Shown here piece after piece: positions 34,903 to 42,300 of a stretch of 64,000 nucleotides of DNA (the stretch's first letter is position 1; every line of letters begins with the position of its first letter). The stretch is from positions 310,001-374,000 of the forward strand of contig NZ_FNEE01000003.1 of the NCBI RefSeq assembly GCF_900099905.1. The letters are read 5' to 3'. This DNA comes from Mesorhizobium muleiense. GTDB lineage: Bacteria; Pseudomonadota; Alphaproteobacteria; Rhizobiales; Rhizobiaceae. Below the pieces are notes generated by a model. The model was not told the DNA's origin and searched no databases. It saw nothing but the letters and a program-made list of their open reading frames with translations. Position numbers and translations under genes: made by a program.

Positions 34903-36768
34903 TCAGGCAGTCTTTTCTTCCATCATCTGCTTGCCGCGCGGCACACGGATTTCCTCGATGAAATCCTGCATCTCCCGGGCCGGCGCCCTGGTCAGAAGGC
35001 TGACGATGATCATCACGGCGAAGCCAACCGGCAGTCCGAAAGTCGCCGACGAAATGTTCTTCACGCCCCACCACAGTTCCATATTCGGCGTCGCCTTGTC
35101 GAAGTCGGCGCCGTACTGGGTCATGACAAGGTAGAAGATGGTGATGCCGAAGCCCGCGATCATGCCGGCGACCGCACCGGCCGAGTTCGCCCGCTTCCAC
35201 CAGACGCCGAGCACCAGCGCCGGGAACAGCCCGCCTGCCGCAAGCGAGAACGCCCACGACACCATCGACAGGATGTCCGACGGCTTGGTCGACGCGACGT
35301 AGGCGGCCAGCACCGCGACCATAACCAGCAGGATGCGGGACACGATCAGGCGCCGCGACGTCGGCGCATTCTGGTCGATCATCTTATAGTAGATGTCGTG
35401 GCTGAGTGCGTTGGCGATGGCCAGCAGCAGGCCGTCCGCCGTCGACAGCGCGGCGGCAAGACCGCCGGCGGCGACGAGGCCCGAGATGACGTAAGGCATG
35501 CCGGCCATTTCCGGCGTCGCCAGCACGATCATGTCGGCGTTGAGGTTGATGTCGGCAAACGAAAGTGCCGTCACCCCCTTTTCGGCGCAGGCCGCGACGA
35601 TCGCCGCGGAGTCTGTCGCCGCCTTGCCGCAGATCTGCACGAGCGTATTGTCGGCAGCGGCCCAGCGCATCATCCATCCGGCTTTCTCGGCGATGTTTTC
35701 GGGCGTAAGGCCCGACGCCACCAAGTCGAGCATCGTCCACTTGGCGAACGCCGCATAGGCCGGCGCGGTGAAGTAGAGGATGAAGATGAACAGCAGCGAC
35801 CAGGCGACTGAAACACGCGCTTCACGCACCGACGGGGTGGTGAAGTAGCGCATCAGGACATGCGGCAATGATGCCGTTCCGACCATCAGGCAGAGGATGA
35901 GCAGGAAGTAGTTCTTGGCATCGTAGCCGCCATGCACGAATGGGGTGATGTGATGCACGGTGATGCCCTGCGCCGTCTCAAGCGCGGTGATGTTCGCCAG
36001 CGCCTGGCCTTGCATCAATTGTGGGATCGGCACGCCGGTTTTCACCGTCGACATCCAGATGACAGGGATGAGATAGGCGATGATCAGCACGATGTACTGG
36101 GCGACCTGCGTCCAGGTGACTGCGCGCATGCCGCCCAGCATTGAGCAGACGAGAATGCCGGCCAGGCCGACATAGACCGCGACGTTGAAGTCGATGCCAA
36201 GGAAGCGCGCCGAGATCAGGCCAGTGCCGAAAATCTGCGCGACGACATAGGTAAACGAGCAGGAGAACAGAACGATCACGCCGATGAAGCGGGCAAGATT
36301 GCCGCCGTAGCGCGCCGACAGGAAGTCGGGAACCGTGTAGGCGCCGAACTTGCGCAGATAGGGCGCAACGAGGATGGCCACGAGCACGTAGCCGCCGGTC
36401 CAGCCGAGCACGAATCCGAGACCGTCGTAGCCGAGCAGGTAGAGCGAGCCGGCCATGCCGATGAAGGAGGCCGCTGACATCCAGTCGGCGCCGGTCGCCA
36501 TGCCGTTGTAGAGCGCCGGTACGCGACGCCCGGCGACGTAATATTCGCCGACATGCATGGTGCGGCTCAGGACGCCGATCACCGCGTAGATGACAATGGT
36601 AAAGCCCATGAACAGGTAGCCGATGACAACATTTTCGACGCCCATGGCGCTCAAGATAGCCATCAGGATGATGAAGGCTATGAAGCCGCCTGTGTAGATG
36701 CCGTAGATGCGGCCGAGATTGGAGGTGAAGTCGCCACCGCCTGCGGTGGTAGATGTCGTGTTAGCCAT
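34903..36768 (-). CDS. Sodium:solute symporter, VC_2705-type large subunit
   Basis: The ATG at 36768 has GGGGGA upstream and gives 621 residues. About thirteen hydrophobic segments are visible, with the SSS-family elements GEYYVAGRRVPALYNGMATG near residue 75, ADWMSAASFIGMAGSLYLLG, and GGMRAVTWTQVAQYIVLII near residue 215. A soluble insert of about 70 residues (near 385-455, IAEKAGWMMRWAAADNTLVQ) is present. The protein resembles ActP-like acetate symporters but belongs with the DUF4212-partnered group. It likely imports a short carboxylate with sodium. It follows the small subunit by 14 nt and ends in a clear terminator. The DUF294 fusion gene encoded nearby is the usual genomic companion. 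The substrate is a family inference. Confidence 0.9.
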   Translation of the reverse strand: MANTTSTTAGGGDFTSNLGRIYGIYTGGFIAFIILMAILSAMGVENVVIGYLFMGFTIVIYAVIGVLSRTMHVGEYYVAGRRVPALYNGMATGADWMSAASFIGMAGSLYLLGYDGLGFVLGWTGGYVLVAILVAPYLRKFGAYTVPDFLSARYGGNLARFIGVIVLFSCSFTYVVAQIFGTGLISARFLGIDFNVAVYVGLAGILVCSMLGGMRAVTWTQVAQYIVLIIAYLIPVIWMSTVKTGVPIPQLMQGQALANITALETAQGITVHHITPFVHGGYDAKNYFLLILCLMVGTASLPHVLMRYFTTPSVREARVSVAWSLLFIFILYFTAPAYAAFAKWTMLDLVASGLTPENIAEKAGWMMRWAAADNTLVQICGKAATDSAAIVAACAEKGVTALSFADINLNADMIVLATPEMAGMPYVISGLVAAGGLAAALSTADGLLLAIANALSHDIYYKMIDQNAPTSRRLIVSRILLVMVAVLAAYVASTKPSDILSMVSWAFSLAAGGLFPALVLGVWWKRANSAGAVAGMIAGFGITIFYLVMTQYGADFDKATPNMELWWGVKNISSATFGLPVGFAVMIIVSLLTRAPAREMQDFIEEIRVPRGKQMMEEKTA

Positions 36769-36782
36769 TGACGTTCCCCCGA

Positions 36783-37037
36783 TCAATCTTCATGGACGCC
36801 ATGCTCTTCGTCGATCGCGTTCTGGCGCCGTGCGAACCAGAACAGCATGACGACGAAGGCGATGAGCGAACCCTGAGCGGCCATGTAGAAGCCGAGCGGA
36901 AAACCAAAAATGACGATGCTGTTGAGTTGCTCCACGAACATGTGGATGACGTAACCGAAGAACACCCACAGGCCGAGCATGACGAACATGAGGCTCTTGG
37001 TCTTGTTCCAATAACTTACGCGGTCTGGCGTCGCCAT
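36783..37037 (-). CDS. DUF4212 small subunit of sodium:solute symporter
   Basis: The ATG at 37037 has GGAGGG upstream and gives 84 residues; the longer open frame runs into the promoter region. Two membrane segments (about residues 15-36 and 45-67) flank a short loop, with YWNKTKSLMFVMLGLWVFFG and FGFPLGFYMAAQGSLIAFVV matching the DUF4212 (TIGR03647-type) small subunit. Such proteins are always found next to VC_2705-type symporters and are thought to form a complex with them. It is the first gene of the two-gene symporter operon. Upstream is a 301-bp divergent spacer with a triple repeat. Confidence 0.9.
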   Translation of the reverse strand: MATPDRVSYWNKTKSLMFVMLGLWVFFGYVIHMFVEQLNSIVIFGFPLGFYMAAQGSLIAFVVMLFWFARRQNAIDEEHGVHED

Positions 37038-37338
37038 AGCTTGAACCCTCCCTGGTTGGCAGCTTGCGAACCGTCTCGACCGCAAGGCGCCGTTTAAAGC
37101 TTGCCTCTTCCGCTGACGCGGAAGCCCTCCGGCATAGGTCGCGGCCAGGTATAGAATCAGCCGACCGTAACTTTGTATGAGTATCACTTCTTGTCGCGCC
37201 TGTTCATACGACTTTAGAATCGGTGAGAGGACTGGAGAATCGGTGGGAGGACTTGAATCGGTAAGAGGGCTGGCCGTGCGGCGTCGCGAGGGCTAAACGG
37301 TCAATATAGGTTGGAAACAAGACCGAAGGGAGAGCGCC
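37038..37338. repeat. Divergent spacer with three imperfect 18-20-bp direct repeats
   Basis: No gene is seen between the symporter small subunit and the divergent 210-residue protein gene. Three imperfect copies of gaatcggtgagaggactgg start at 37217, 37237 and 37255 and end at 37273. Their spacing of about two helical turns suits cooperative binding of a regulator. An AT-rich segment near 37150-37190 is the most likely promoter zone for the symporter operon. Confidence 0.65.
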
Positions 37339-37971
37339 ATGGGCCTGCTGAACGATCTGTTGCCCGAGTTCCTGCGCAAGCCGCAGCCGATCGTCAGCGT
37401 CGGCGAACTGGCTGACTTCATGGATTCTCGCGCTGCCTTCCTGGCGCAGAAAAGCATCGTCGAGTTCTGCCGCGTCAGGGCAGGAGTCTACTGGCAGAAG
37501 CTGTTCAGCGAGAAGGAATTCCAGGCGGCGCTCAACCATTCACGCTGGCGCGCCTACCCTGCGTGTTACGCGATGATGGCGGAAATGGTGGAGGGTGCGC
37601 TGCGCCAACCCGCCGGCTTGCGCCAGCGAGGCCTGCCAGCGGCGCTGGAAAAAGTCGCCCTGGCAAGCTTCTCCAAATATGCCGTTCCGGAGGGCTCGCC
37701 CGCCACTTTCTGGGAACACGCCGCCGAGCTCACCCGTCAGCGCCTCGCCGCCACCCAGATCGGCCCACCGCGGCCGGTGCGCGAGATTCCCGAGCCGCTG
37801 GCGCGAACGGTTTTCGAGATGGTACCGATCCACCCCAATCTGCTGACCAACGATTACGACTATATCTTCAACTTCCTGAGAATGAATCTGCTGCGCGCGC
37901 ATGAGGATTTCCTGGTGCAGGCCGACCGCAGCGCCCTCGTCGACCAACTGCTTGGCGCCGCGCGCAGTTGA
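37339..37971 (+). CDS. Conserved-looking protein of unknown function
   Basis: The 210-residue protein starts at an ATG with an AAGGGAGAG ribosome-binding sequence. I do not recognise its family. It is soluble and largely helical, with a distinctive middle stretch (RVRAGVYWQKLFSEKEFQAA) and a C-terminal region with many hydrophobic helices (YDYIFNFLRMNLLRAHEDFL). No catalytic motif or metal site stands out. It diverges from the symporter operon and ends seven bases from the convergent DUF294 fusion gene. Codon use and GC content fit the surroundings, and the strong start region supports a real gene. It may belong functionally with the symporter-DUF294 module, but this is inferred only from position. 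Confidence 0.75.
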   Translation: MGLLNDLLPEFLRKPQPIVSVGELADFMDSRAAFLAQKSIVEFCRVRAGVYWQKLFSEKEFQAALNHSRWRAYPACYAMMAEMVEGALRQPAGLRQRGLPAALEKVALASFSKYAVPEGSPATFWEHAAELTRQRLAATQIGPPRPVREIPEPLARTVFEMVPIHPNLLTNDYDYIFNFLRMNLLRAHEDFLVQADRSALVDQLLGAARS

Positions 37972-37977
37972 GTTTGT

Positions 37978-40128
37978 TTACTGTCCGAGCGTCGCCGGCG
38001 ATGCGAACATCAGGTCCCGCACCAGGTCGGGTGCCGACTGAAGGCGCTTGATGAGGCTCTTGAGCTGTGCCTGCTGATCGCGCGCCAGCGCATTGATCTC
38101 GACGCGGTTGGATACCGGTATACCGGCGTAGATGTCACGCGTCTGCTGAGCGAGCAGCAAGCCGACCAACATGGCGTGACCGGCCAGCATCGCCTTCATG
38201 TCGGGCCCGCCGCCAATATCCAGCGCGATCAGTCGCTCGAGCCGGGCACGCGTGCTCCGCTCGCGGATGCCGTGACGAATTGCGAGCGTGCGTGCGGTCG
38301 CGACGATTGGAAAAAGGCCATGCTTCTTGATATCCAGCCGGCCATTTTCAAGCTGAAGGCCGCCAAAGACAGTGAAGGGATTGCCGGTCGTCATCTGCTC
38401 GCCGAGCAGCTTCGCGAACACCGGCTCGGCGTGGGCACGGTCATAGGCATATTCGACGAACTGCGCGGCCAGCGTCGTGTCGCCATGCGCCGGTCGCAGG
38501 TCGTAGACGATATCGACGTTAAGCAGGTCCTCAGGCCGCAGGCGGCGAACCCAATCCTCGACGCGCCCCTTCCAGGTGGAGAGGCTACCGCGGAATGCGG
38601 CATTCGAGGCCATTACCCCGCCTTTGCAATACGGCACGCCTGAGACGTCGAGCATGTCGGCGAGCCTGGCGCCGAGTTTCTTGAACCAGCGGTCTTCGGG
38701 CCCATCCGGCTCGCCATCTGCGAAGACGATTGCATTGTCCTGGTCGGGGGCCATCAGGCTTTCGCCACGGCCGCCTGAGCCGAGCACGAGCACGGCGTAG
38801 GCGCAGGGCGGCGGGCCGTGACCTTCGATCTGCATCTGCTGTTCGGCAAGCACGGCGGCGCGGCGGGTAAGCGAGCAAAGTTCGTCGCTGATGATTTCCG
38901 CCACCACGCGCGGGTCGATCGCTTCGCCGATGAGCGAACGTACCACGCCCGGCAGCATCGACCAGCTGGCCGCCAGTTCGGCGGCGTCCCTGGCATGTTC
39001 GATCGTGTCGTCGAGATCGATGGCAGCGGCGGCGCGAAGCCTCAGCAGGTCGCGCGCCGAAAGCACGCCGACCAGCATGCCGCCTTCGTCGCGGACGGCG
39101 AGGTGGCGGACTTTCAGCCGATCCATGCGGCCGATCGCCCGATAAGCGAAGGCGGCGGCGCGGATGCTTATCAGCGGTCGCGCCGCGATGTTTCCGACCG
39201 GCATGTCAAAAGCCCGCTCGGCGTCGGACGATATGCGGCGCAGCAGGTCACGCTCGGTAACGATGCCATACGCCTCGATCGCTTGATCCGGCGTTCCACG
39301 CTCGGACACGAGGACCGAGCTGATCTTGCGCTTGACCATGAGGTCGATCACCTGCCTTGTCGGTTTGGTCGACTTCACCACGACTGGCGGGCTGCTCATG
39401 AGGCTGCCGACGCGATGGCGATAGGCATAGGGATCAACCGGCTGAAACGCCGGAGCCTGGGGTCGCGACACCGGCTCGGCCCAGCCGGCGCGATGGCCGG
39501 CTTCGAGAGCGTCCGAAAGGGCAAGGCAGGCAACCTCGGCCTCGCCAAGTGTTCGGATGTTGCGCTTGCGCAACTCCGGAATCAACGCGGCAAAGATGTT
39601 TCCGGCCGCAATCGCATCGCCCAGAGCCGAATGCCGGCCGGTTATCTCCAGGCGAAGCCATTCGGCGATCGTTTCCAGCGAATGGTCTGCCAGATTGGGA
39701 TTTGCTATGGTTGCAAGAAGCCGGACGCACAGCGCCCGAGGCTTTTTCCAGGGCAATCGGGCGCGTCGGCATTCGCGCTCCAATACCGCCAGGTCGAAGC
39801 CGATCGAATGGCCGACGAGGATGCGGTCGCCGACGAACTCCTGGAATTGTGCCCATGCATCCGGGAAGCTGCCGGCTCCGTCAACATCGGTATCGGTGAT
39901 GCCGTGGACGAGCGAAGCCTCGGACGGGATTGCTTCACCGGGATCGATGAGCAGATCGAGCTGAGCTTGCCGTACGACCTTGCCATGCGCGATGCCGATC
40001 GCGCCAATCTGGACCACGCGCGCCTTGGTGGCGTCGGGCCCGGTTGTTTCGGTGTCGACGGCGGCAGCCGCAATTGCTATCAGCGGTGTCGCGCCGCTCG
40101 CCGGCTTCAATTCCGTCTCCTTCGGCAT
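37978..40128 (-). CDS. DEDDh exonuclease - CBS pair - DUF294 nucleotidyltransferase fusion
   Basis: The ATG at 40128 has GAGGAAGG upstream and gives 716 residues. Residues about 15-190 form a DnaQ-like 3'-5' exonuclease with all motifs: DTETTG (ExoI), GHSIGFDLAVLE (ExoII) and HSALGDA (ExoIII-epsilon). Residues about 240-365 are two CBS domains (VGSLMSSPPVVVKST, then VGNIAARPLISIRAA). Residues about 395-530 are a DUF294 nucleotidyltransferase-like domain with LVLGSGGRGESLMAPDQDNA, and a DUF294 C-terminal domain ends the protein. CBS-DUF294 proteins resemble GlnD and sit beside VC_2705-type symporters. In Pseudomonas, as I recall, the exonuclease and the CBS-DUF294 protein are separate neighbouring genes; here they are one polypeptide. 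It is probably cytosolic and regulatory; substrate and direction of signal are unknown. Confidence 0.9.
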   Translation of the reverse strand: MPKETELKPASGATPLIAIAAAAVDTETTGPDATKARVVQIGAIGIAHGKVVRQAQLDLLIDPGEAIPSEASLVHGITDTDVDGAGSFPDAWAQFQEFVGDRILVGHSIGFDLAVLERECRRARLPWKKPRALCVRLLATIANPNLADHSLETIAEWLRLEITGRHSALGDAIAAGNIFAALIPELRKRNIRTLGEAEVACLALSDALEAGHRAGWAEPVSRPQAPAFQPVDPYAYRHRVGSLMSSPPVVVKSTKPTRQVIDLMVKRKISSVLVSERGTPDQAIEAYGIVTERDLLRRISSDAERAFDMPVGNIAARPLISIRAAAFAYRAIGRMDRLKVRHLAVRDEGGMLVGVLSARDLLRLRAAAAIDLDDTIEHARDAAELAASWSMLPGVVRSLIGEAIDPRVVAEIISDELCSLTRRAAVLAEQQMQIEGHGPPPCAYAVLVLGSGGRGESLMAPDQDNAIVFADGEPDGPEDRWFKKLGARLADMLDVSGVPYCKGGVMASNAAFRGSLSTWKGRVEDWVRRLRPEDLLNVDIVYDLRPAHGDTTLAAQFVEYAYDRAHAEPVFAKLLGEQMTTGNPFTVFGGLQLENGRLDIKKHGLFPIVATARTLAIRHGIRERSTRARLERLIALDIGGGPDMKAMLAGHAMLVGLLLAQQTRDIYAGIPVSNRVEINALARDQQAQLKSLIKRLQSAPDLVRDLMFASPATLGQ

Positions 40129-40427
40129 AGCCGATAGCCTTCCTCTGCCGGATGTCTTGCCCAGACAATGCCTGTCCGAGGCAGCGCCTGTCGGTGCGGA
40201 AAGGTTCGATCCGGCTTGCCATGCAACATAGAGCGCGCCGGCCGGCCGCGTCGATGGCCGTATTTCAGGCTGTTGGGTTCGCAAAGTTGCGCCGGGGAGT
40301 TGCGCGCCTGCACGCCCATGCTGAACCCCCAGAGGTATACCCGTCCTGGCGGCACATTCGCCTTAAAGTGATTTGATACGGTCGCAGCGCTCGCACATTG
40401 TCGGCGAGCTTGCTGCCGAGGGCGCCG
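40129..40427. other. Intergenic region without a recognised gene
   Basis: The 299 bases upstream of the DUF294 fusion gene contain only short, unsupported frames. A slightly AT-rich stretch at about 40360-40380 precedes the next gene and may carry its promoter. Nothing else is seen. Confidence 0.5.
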
Positions 40428-40820
40428 ATGGATGAGATCAGGCGGGTTGCCGTGGGGTGCATCGGGCGCGCCGTCATGTTCGGCTCGCTTGCCATTGGCT
40501 GTGTCATGGTCGGATTCTCCTTCAACCCGGTGTCTGCATTTCGCTCCGGCGCGTTCCTCACGCTGACCATGGTTCTGGCGCTGATGTGGAAAGCCACGAC
40601 CGCAGCCTTCAAAAATCCCAAGCACACCGAAGTCTGGCTCTACCTCGATGAGAAATCGCGCCCAGCCGATGCCTCGGCACGACGGGTGTTCGGCACCATC
40701 ATGGGCGACGTTTATAGACTCTACGCCCGGATCGCGCTCGGCGTCGCAGTCGGGTTCTTCCTTGTGTCGCTCGTGCTGATGCTGTTCGGCCTGGAAGCTT
40801 ACAGGCCGCCCGCCAACTAG
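40428..40820 (+). CDS. Small two- to four-segment membrane protein, unknown function
   Basis: The ATG at 40428 gives 130 residues and is preferred to a TTG at 40398. Hydrophobic segments are at about residues 12-33, 38-58 and 100-122. Between them lies a charged region with KNPKHTEVWLYLDEKSRPAD, which has the look of a cytoplasmic loop of conserved rhizobial membrane proteins. I do not recognise a named family. It stands alone between the DUF294 fusion gene on the other strand and a terminator that follows its stop. Function is unknown. Confidence 0.72.
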   Translation: MDEIRRVAVGCIGRAVMFGSLAIGCVMVGFSFNPVSAFRSGAFLTLTMVLALMWKATTAAFKNPKHTEVWLYLDEKSRPADASARRVFGTIMGDVYRLYARIALGVAVGFFLVSLVLMLFGLEAYRPPAN

Positions 40821-40844
40821 GCGGCCGCTCCGCCCATCCCTGCC

Positions 40845-40866
40845 CGCCCGCACGACCGGGCGTTTT
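40845..40866 (+). terminator. Rho-independent terminator
   Basis: The sequence CGCCCG (40845-40850), a six-base loop and CGGGCG (40857-40862) are followed by TTTT, 25 bases after the stop of the small membrane protein gene. Confidence 0.75.
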
Positions 40867-41021
40867 GCCATCGGGCCGATCGGCCTCGGAAAGTGCCGCG
40901 CTAAGCAGCGAACAAACCAAATTGTCCTCAGGTTGGAGAAAAACATTCTAAGGATTGCTGGAAAATAGCACTCGACAAAGTCTACAGATTTAATAGATTA
41001 ACTGCCGAGACGGAGCTCGAT

Positions 41022-41177
41022 ATGTCCTATTTCCAGAACGCCCACACTGCCCGCAAAGGCCAAAGGCTCGGTTCCGAGCAGACTTGGCGGCCGGCCTATG
41101 CGGGCGCCTTTGCCTATCTCGTCTTTGCCCTTGCGTTCGTGTTCACCGGGGCGGTCGTTCTGGGTTTTGTTCCCTGA
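41022..41177 (+). CDS. 51-residue single-pass membrane protein
   Basis: An ATG at 41022 with GGAG seven bases upstream opens a 51-codon frame ending in TGA. The product is polar and basic for 25 residues (MSYFQNAHTARKGQRLGSEQ at the start), then has one membrane segment (AFAYLVFALAFVFTGAVVLG), and ends FVP. The orientation would be N-in by the positive-inside rule. A palindrome TTAATAGATTAA at 40990-41001 and an AT-rich stretch before it suggest a dedicated promoter. The frame is short, but the ribosome-binding site, clear segment and promoter-like upstream region argue for a real gene. Function is unknown. Confidence 0.6.
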   Translation: MSYFQNAHTARKGQRLGSEQTWRPAYAGAFAYLVFALAFVFTGAVVLGFVP

Positions 41178-41309
41178 CTATGGAGCCCGCGAGTCATCGG
41201 GCCTGACTAAAGAGATAGCTGTCTGCCGTTTCGCGATATCGGAGTTGAATGAACCGAGTCCCCGGTGCGCTTTCGCGCGCTTGACCCCAACGTGATGGAG
41301 GAGATGGCA

Positions 41310-42248
41310 ATGCCGTTCGAGTTCACGCATGTTCCCGGTAAAACTCACCCGGCCGACCCAACCGCGCCGTTTTTCTACGATTTCGCGGAAACCGCGACAA
41401 AGCTGTCGTTGATCGAGGACATCGGTTTCCAGAAAATCGTCGTCGACGATCCGGCCGGGCTGCTGACCAATATGGATATTGCCGCCCGGGCGCTGGACCG
41501 CACTTCTTCGCTCGAGATCGTTCTCACGCATTGGGCTGGTGTGATCGACCCGACGGTGGCGGCACGGCAATTGGCGGCCCTCGACGCGAAAAGCGGCGGT
41601 CGGCTGTCGCTCAGGATGCTCAGCGAGCCGCTGAACGACGACGATGCCGAAACACGCCCGGTCGGTCATACGGTTGTCTGGCAGCGCATCGATGAATATC
41701 TGGTGTTGCTGAAACGGTTGTGGTCGAACGACAGGCCGTTCGACCATGAAGGCGCCTTCTACAGCGTCAGCGGCGGCTATGTGCCGCGCAAGGGGCCGCG
41801 TAGCGCCGGCGTGAGCATCCGCATGGGGGGACGGTCCGGAACGGCGCTCAGGGTCGCCGGGCGGCATGCCGATGTCTTCGAGCTGACGCCGGGTTCGCTC
41901 GACGAGATCCGGCAACTGATGGAGCGGGTTCGCAATGCCGCCGCCGAACACGGCCGGGCCGGCAAGCTGCGTTTCGCGCTCCCGGTCCGGATCCGTTCGG
42001 AGGGCAACGCTTCCTGCCAGAAGGCGGTCGAATTTGCCGGACCGCCGGCACAAGTCGCGCTTTCCCTGCTTCCTTATGCTGCCCTGGGAATCGAGGAACT
42101 CATGATCGTCGGCGTCGACAGGCCACGCGAGATCGCAATGGCTGGCCGTGAAACGATCGCGCTGCTGCGCAACACTCTGGCGCGCCGCGAGGCTCCACCG
42201 CCCGGGGCGTTTGCGCCTCGCGTGATCCGCGAAGCACGCGCCGGCTGA
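41310..42248 (+). CDS. Luciferase-like (LLM-class) flavin-dependent monooxygenase
   Basis: The ATG at 41310 is chosen because AGGAG lies exactly six bases upstream; a GTG at 41265 and ATGs at 41295 and 41304 are in frame. The 312-residue product has the TIM-barrel LLM pattern: LIEDIGFQKIVVDDPAG near residue 35, LEIVLTHWAGVIDPTVAARQ near residue 70, and SGGRLSLRML. It resembles FMNH2-dependent alkanesulfonate monooxygenases (SsuD group), which oxidise organosulfur or other small compounds with reduced flavin from a partner reductase. No reductase is next to it. It lies on the opposite strand to the siderophore permease gene, ending 52 bases from it. Substrate unknown. Confidence 0.85.
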   Translation: MPFEFTHVPGKTHPADPTAPFFYDFAETATKLSLIEDIGFQKIVVDDPAGLLTNMDIAARALDRTSSLEIVLTHWAGVIDPTVAARQLAALDAKSGGRLSLRMLSEPLNDDDAETRPVGHTVVWQRIDEYLVLLKRLWSNDRPFDHEGAFYSVSGGYVPRKGPRSAGVSIRMGGRSGTALRVAGRHADVFELTPGSLDEIRQLMERVRNAAAEHGRAGKLRFALPVRIRSEGNASCQKAVEFAGPPAQVALSLLPYAALGIEELMIVGVDRPREIAMAGRETIALLRNTLARREAPPPGAFAPRVIREARAG

Positions 42249-42300
42249 GCGCGTGCTATGCGCTTTGTGGTCGCCAACCCGAAGCGCGTGGCGGGGCCGC

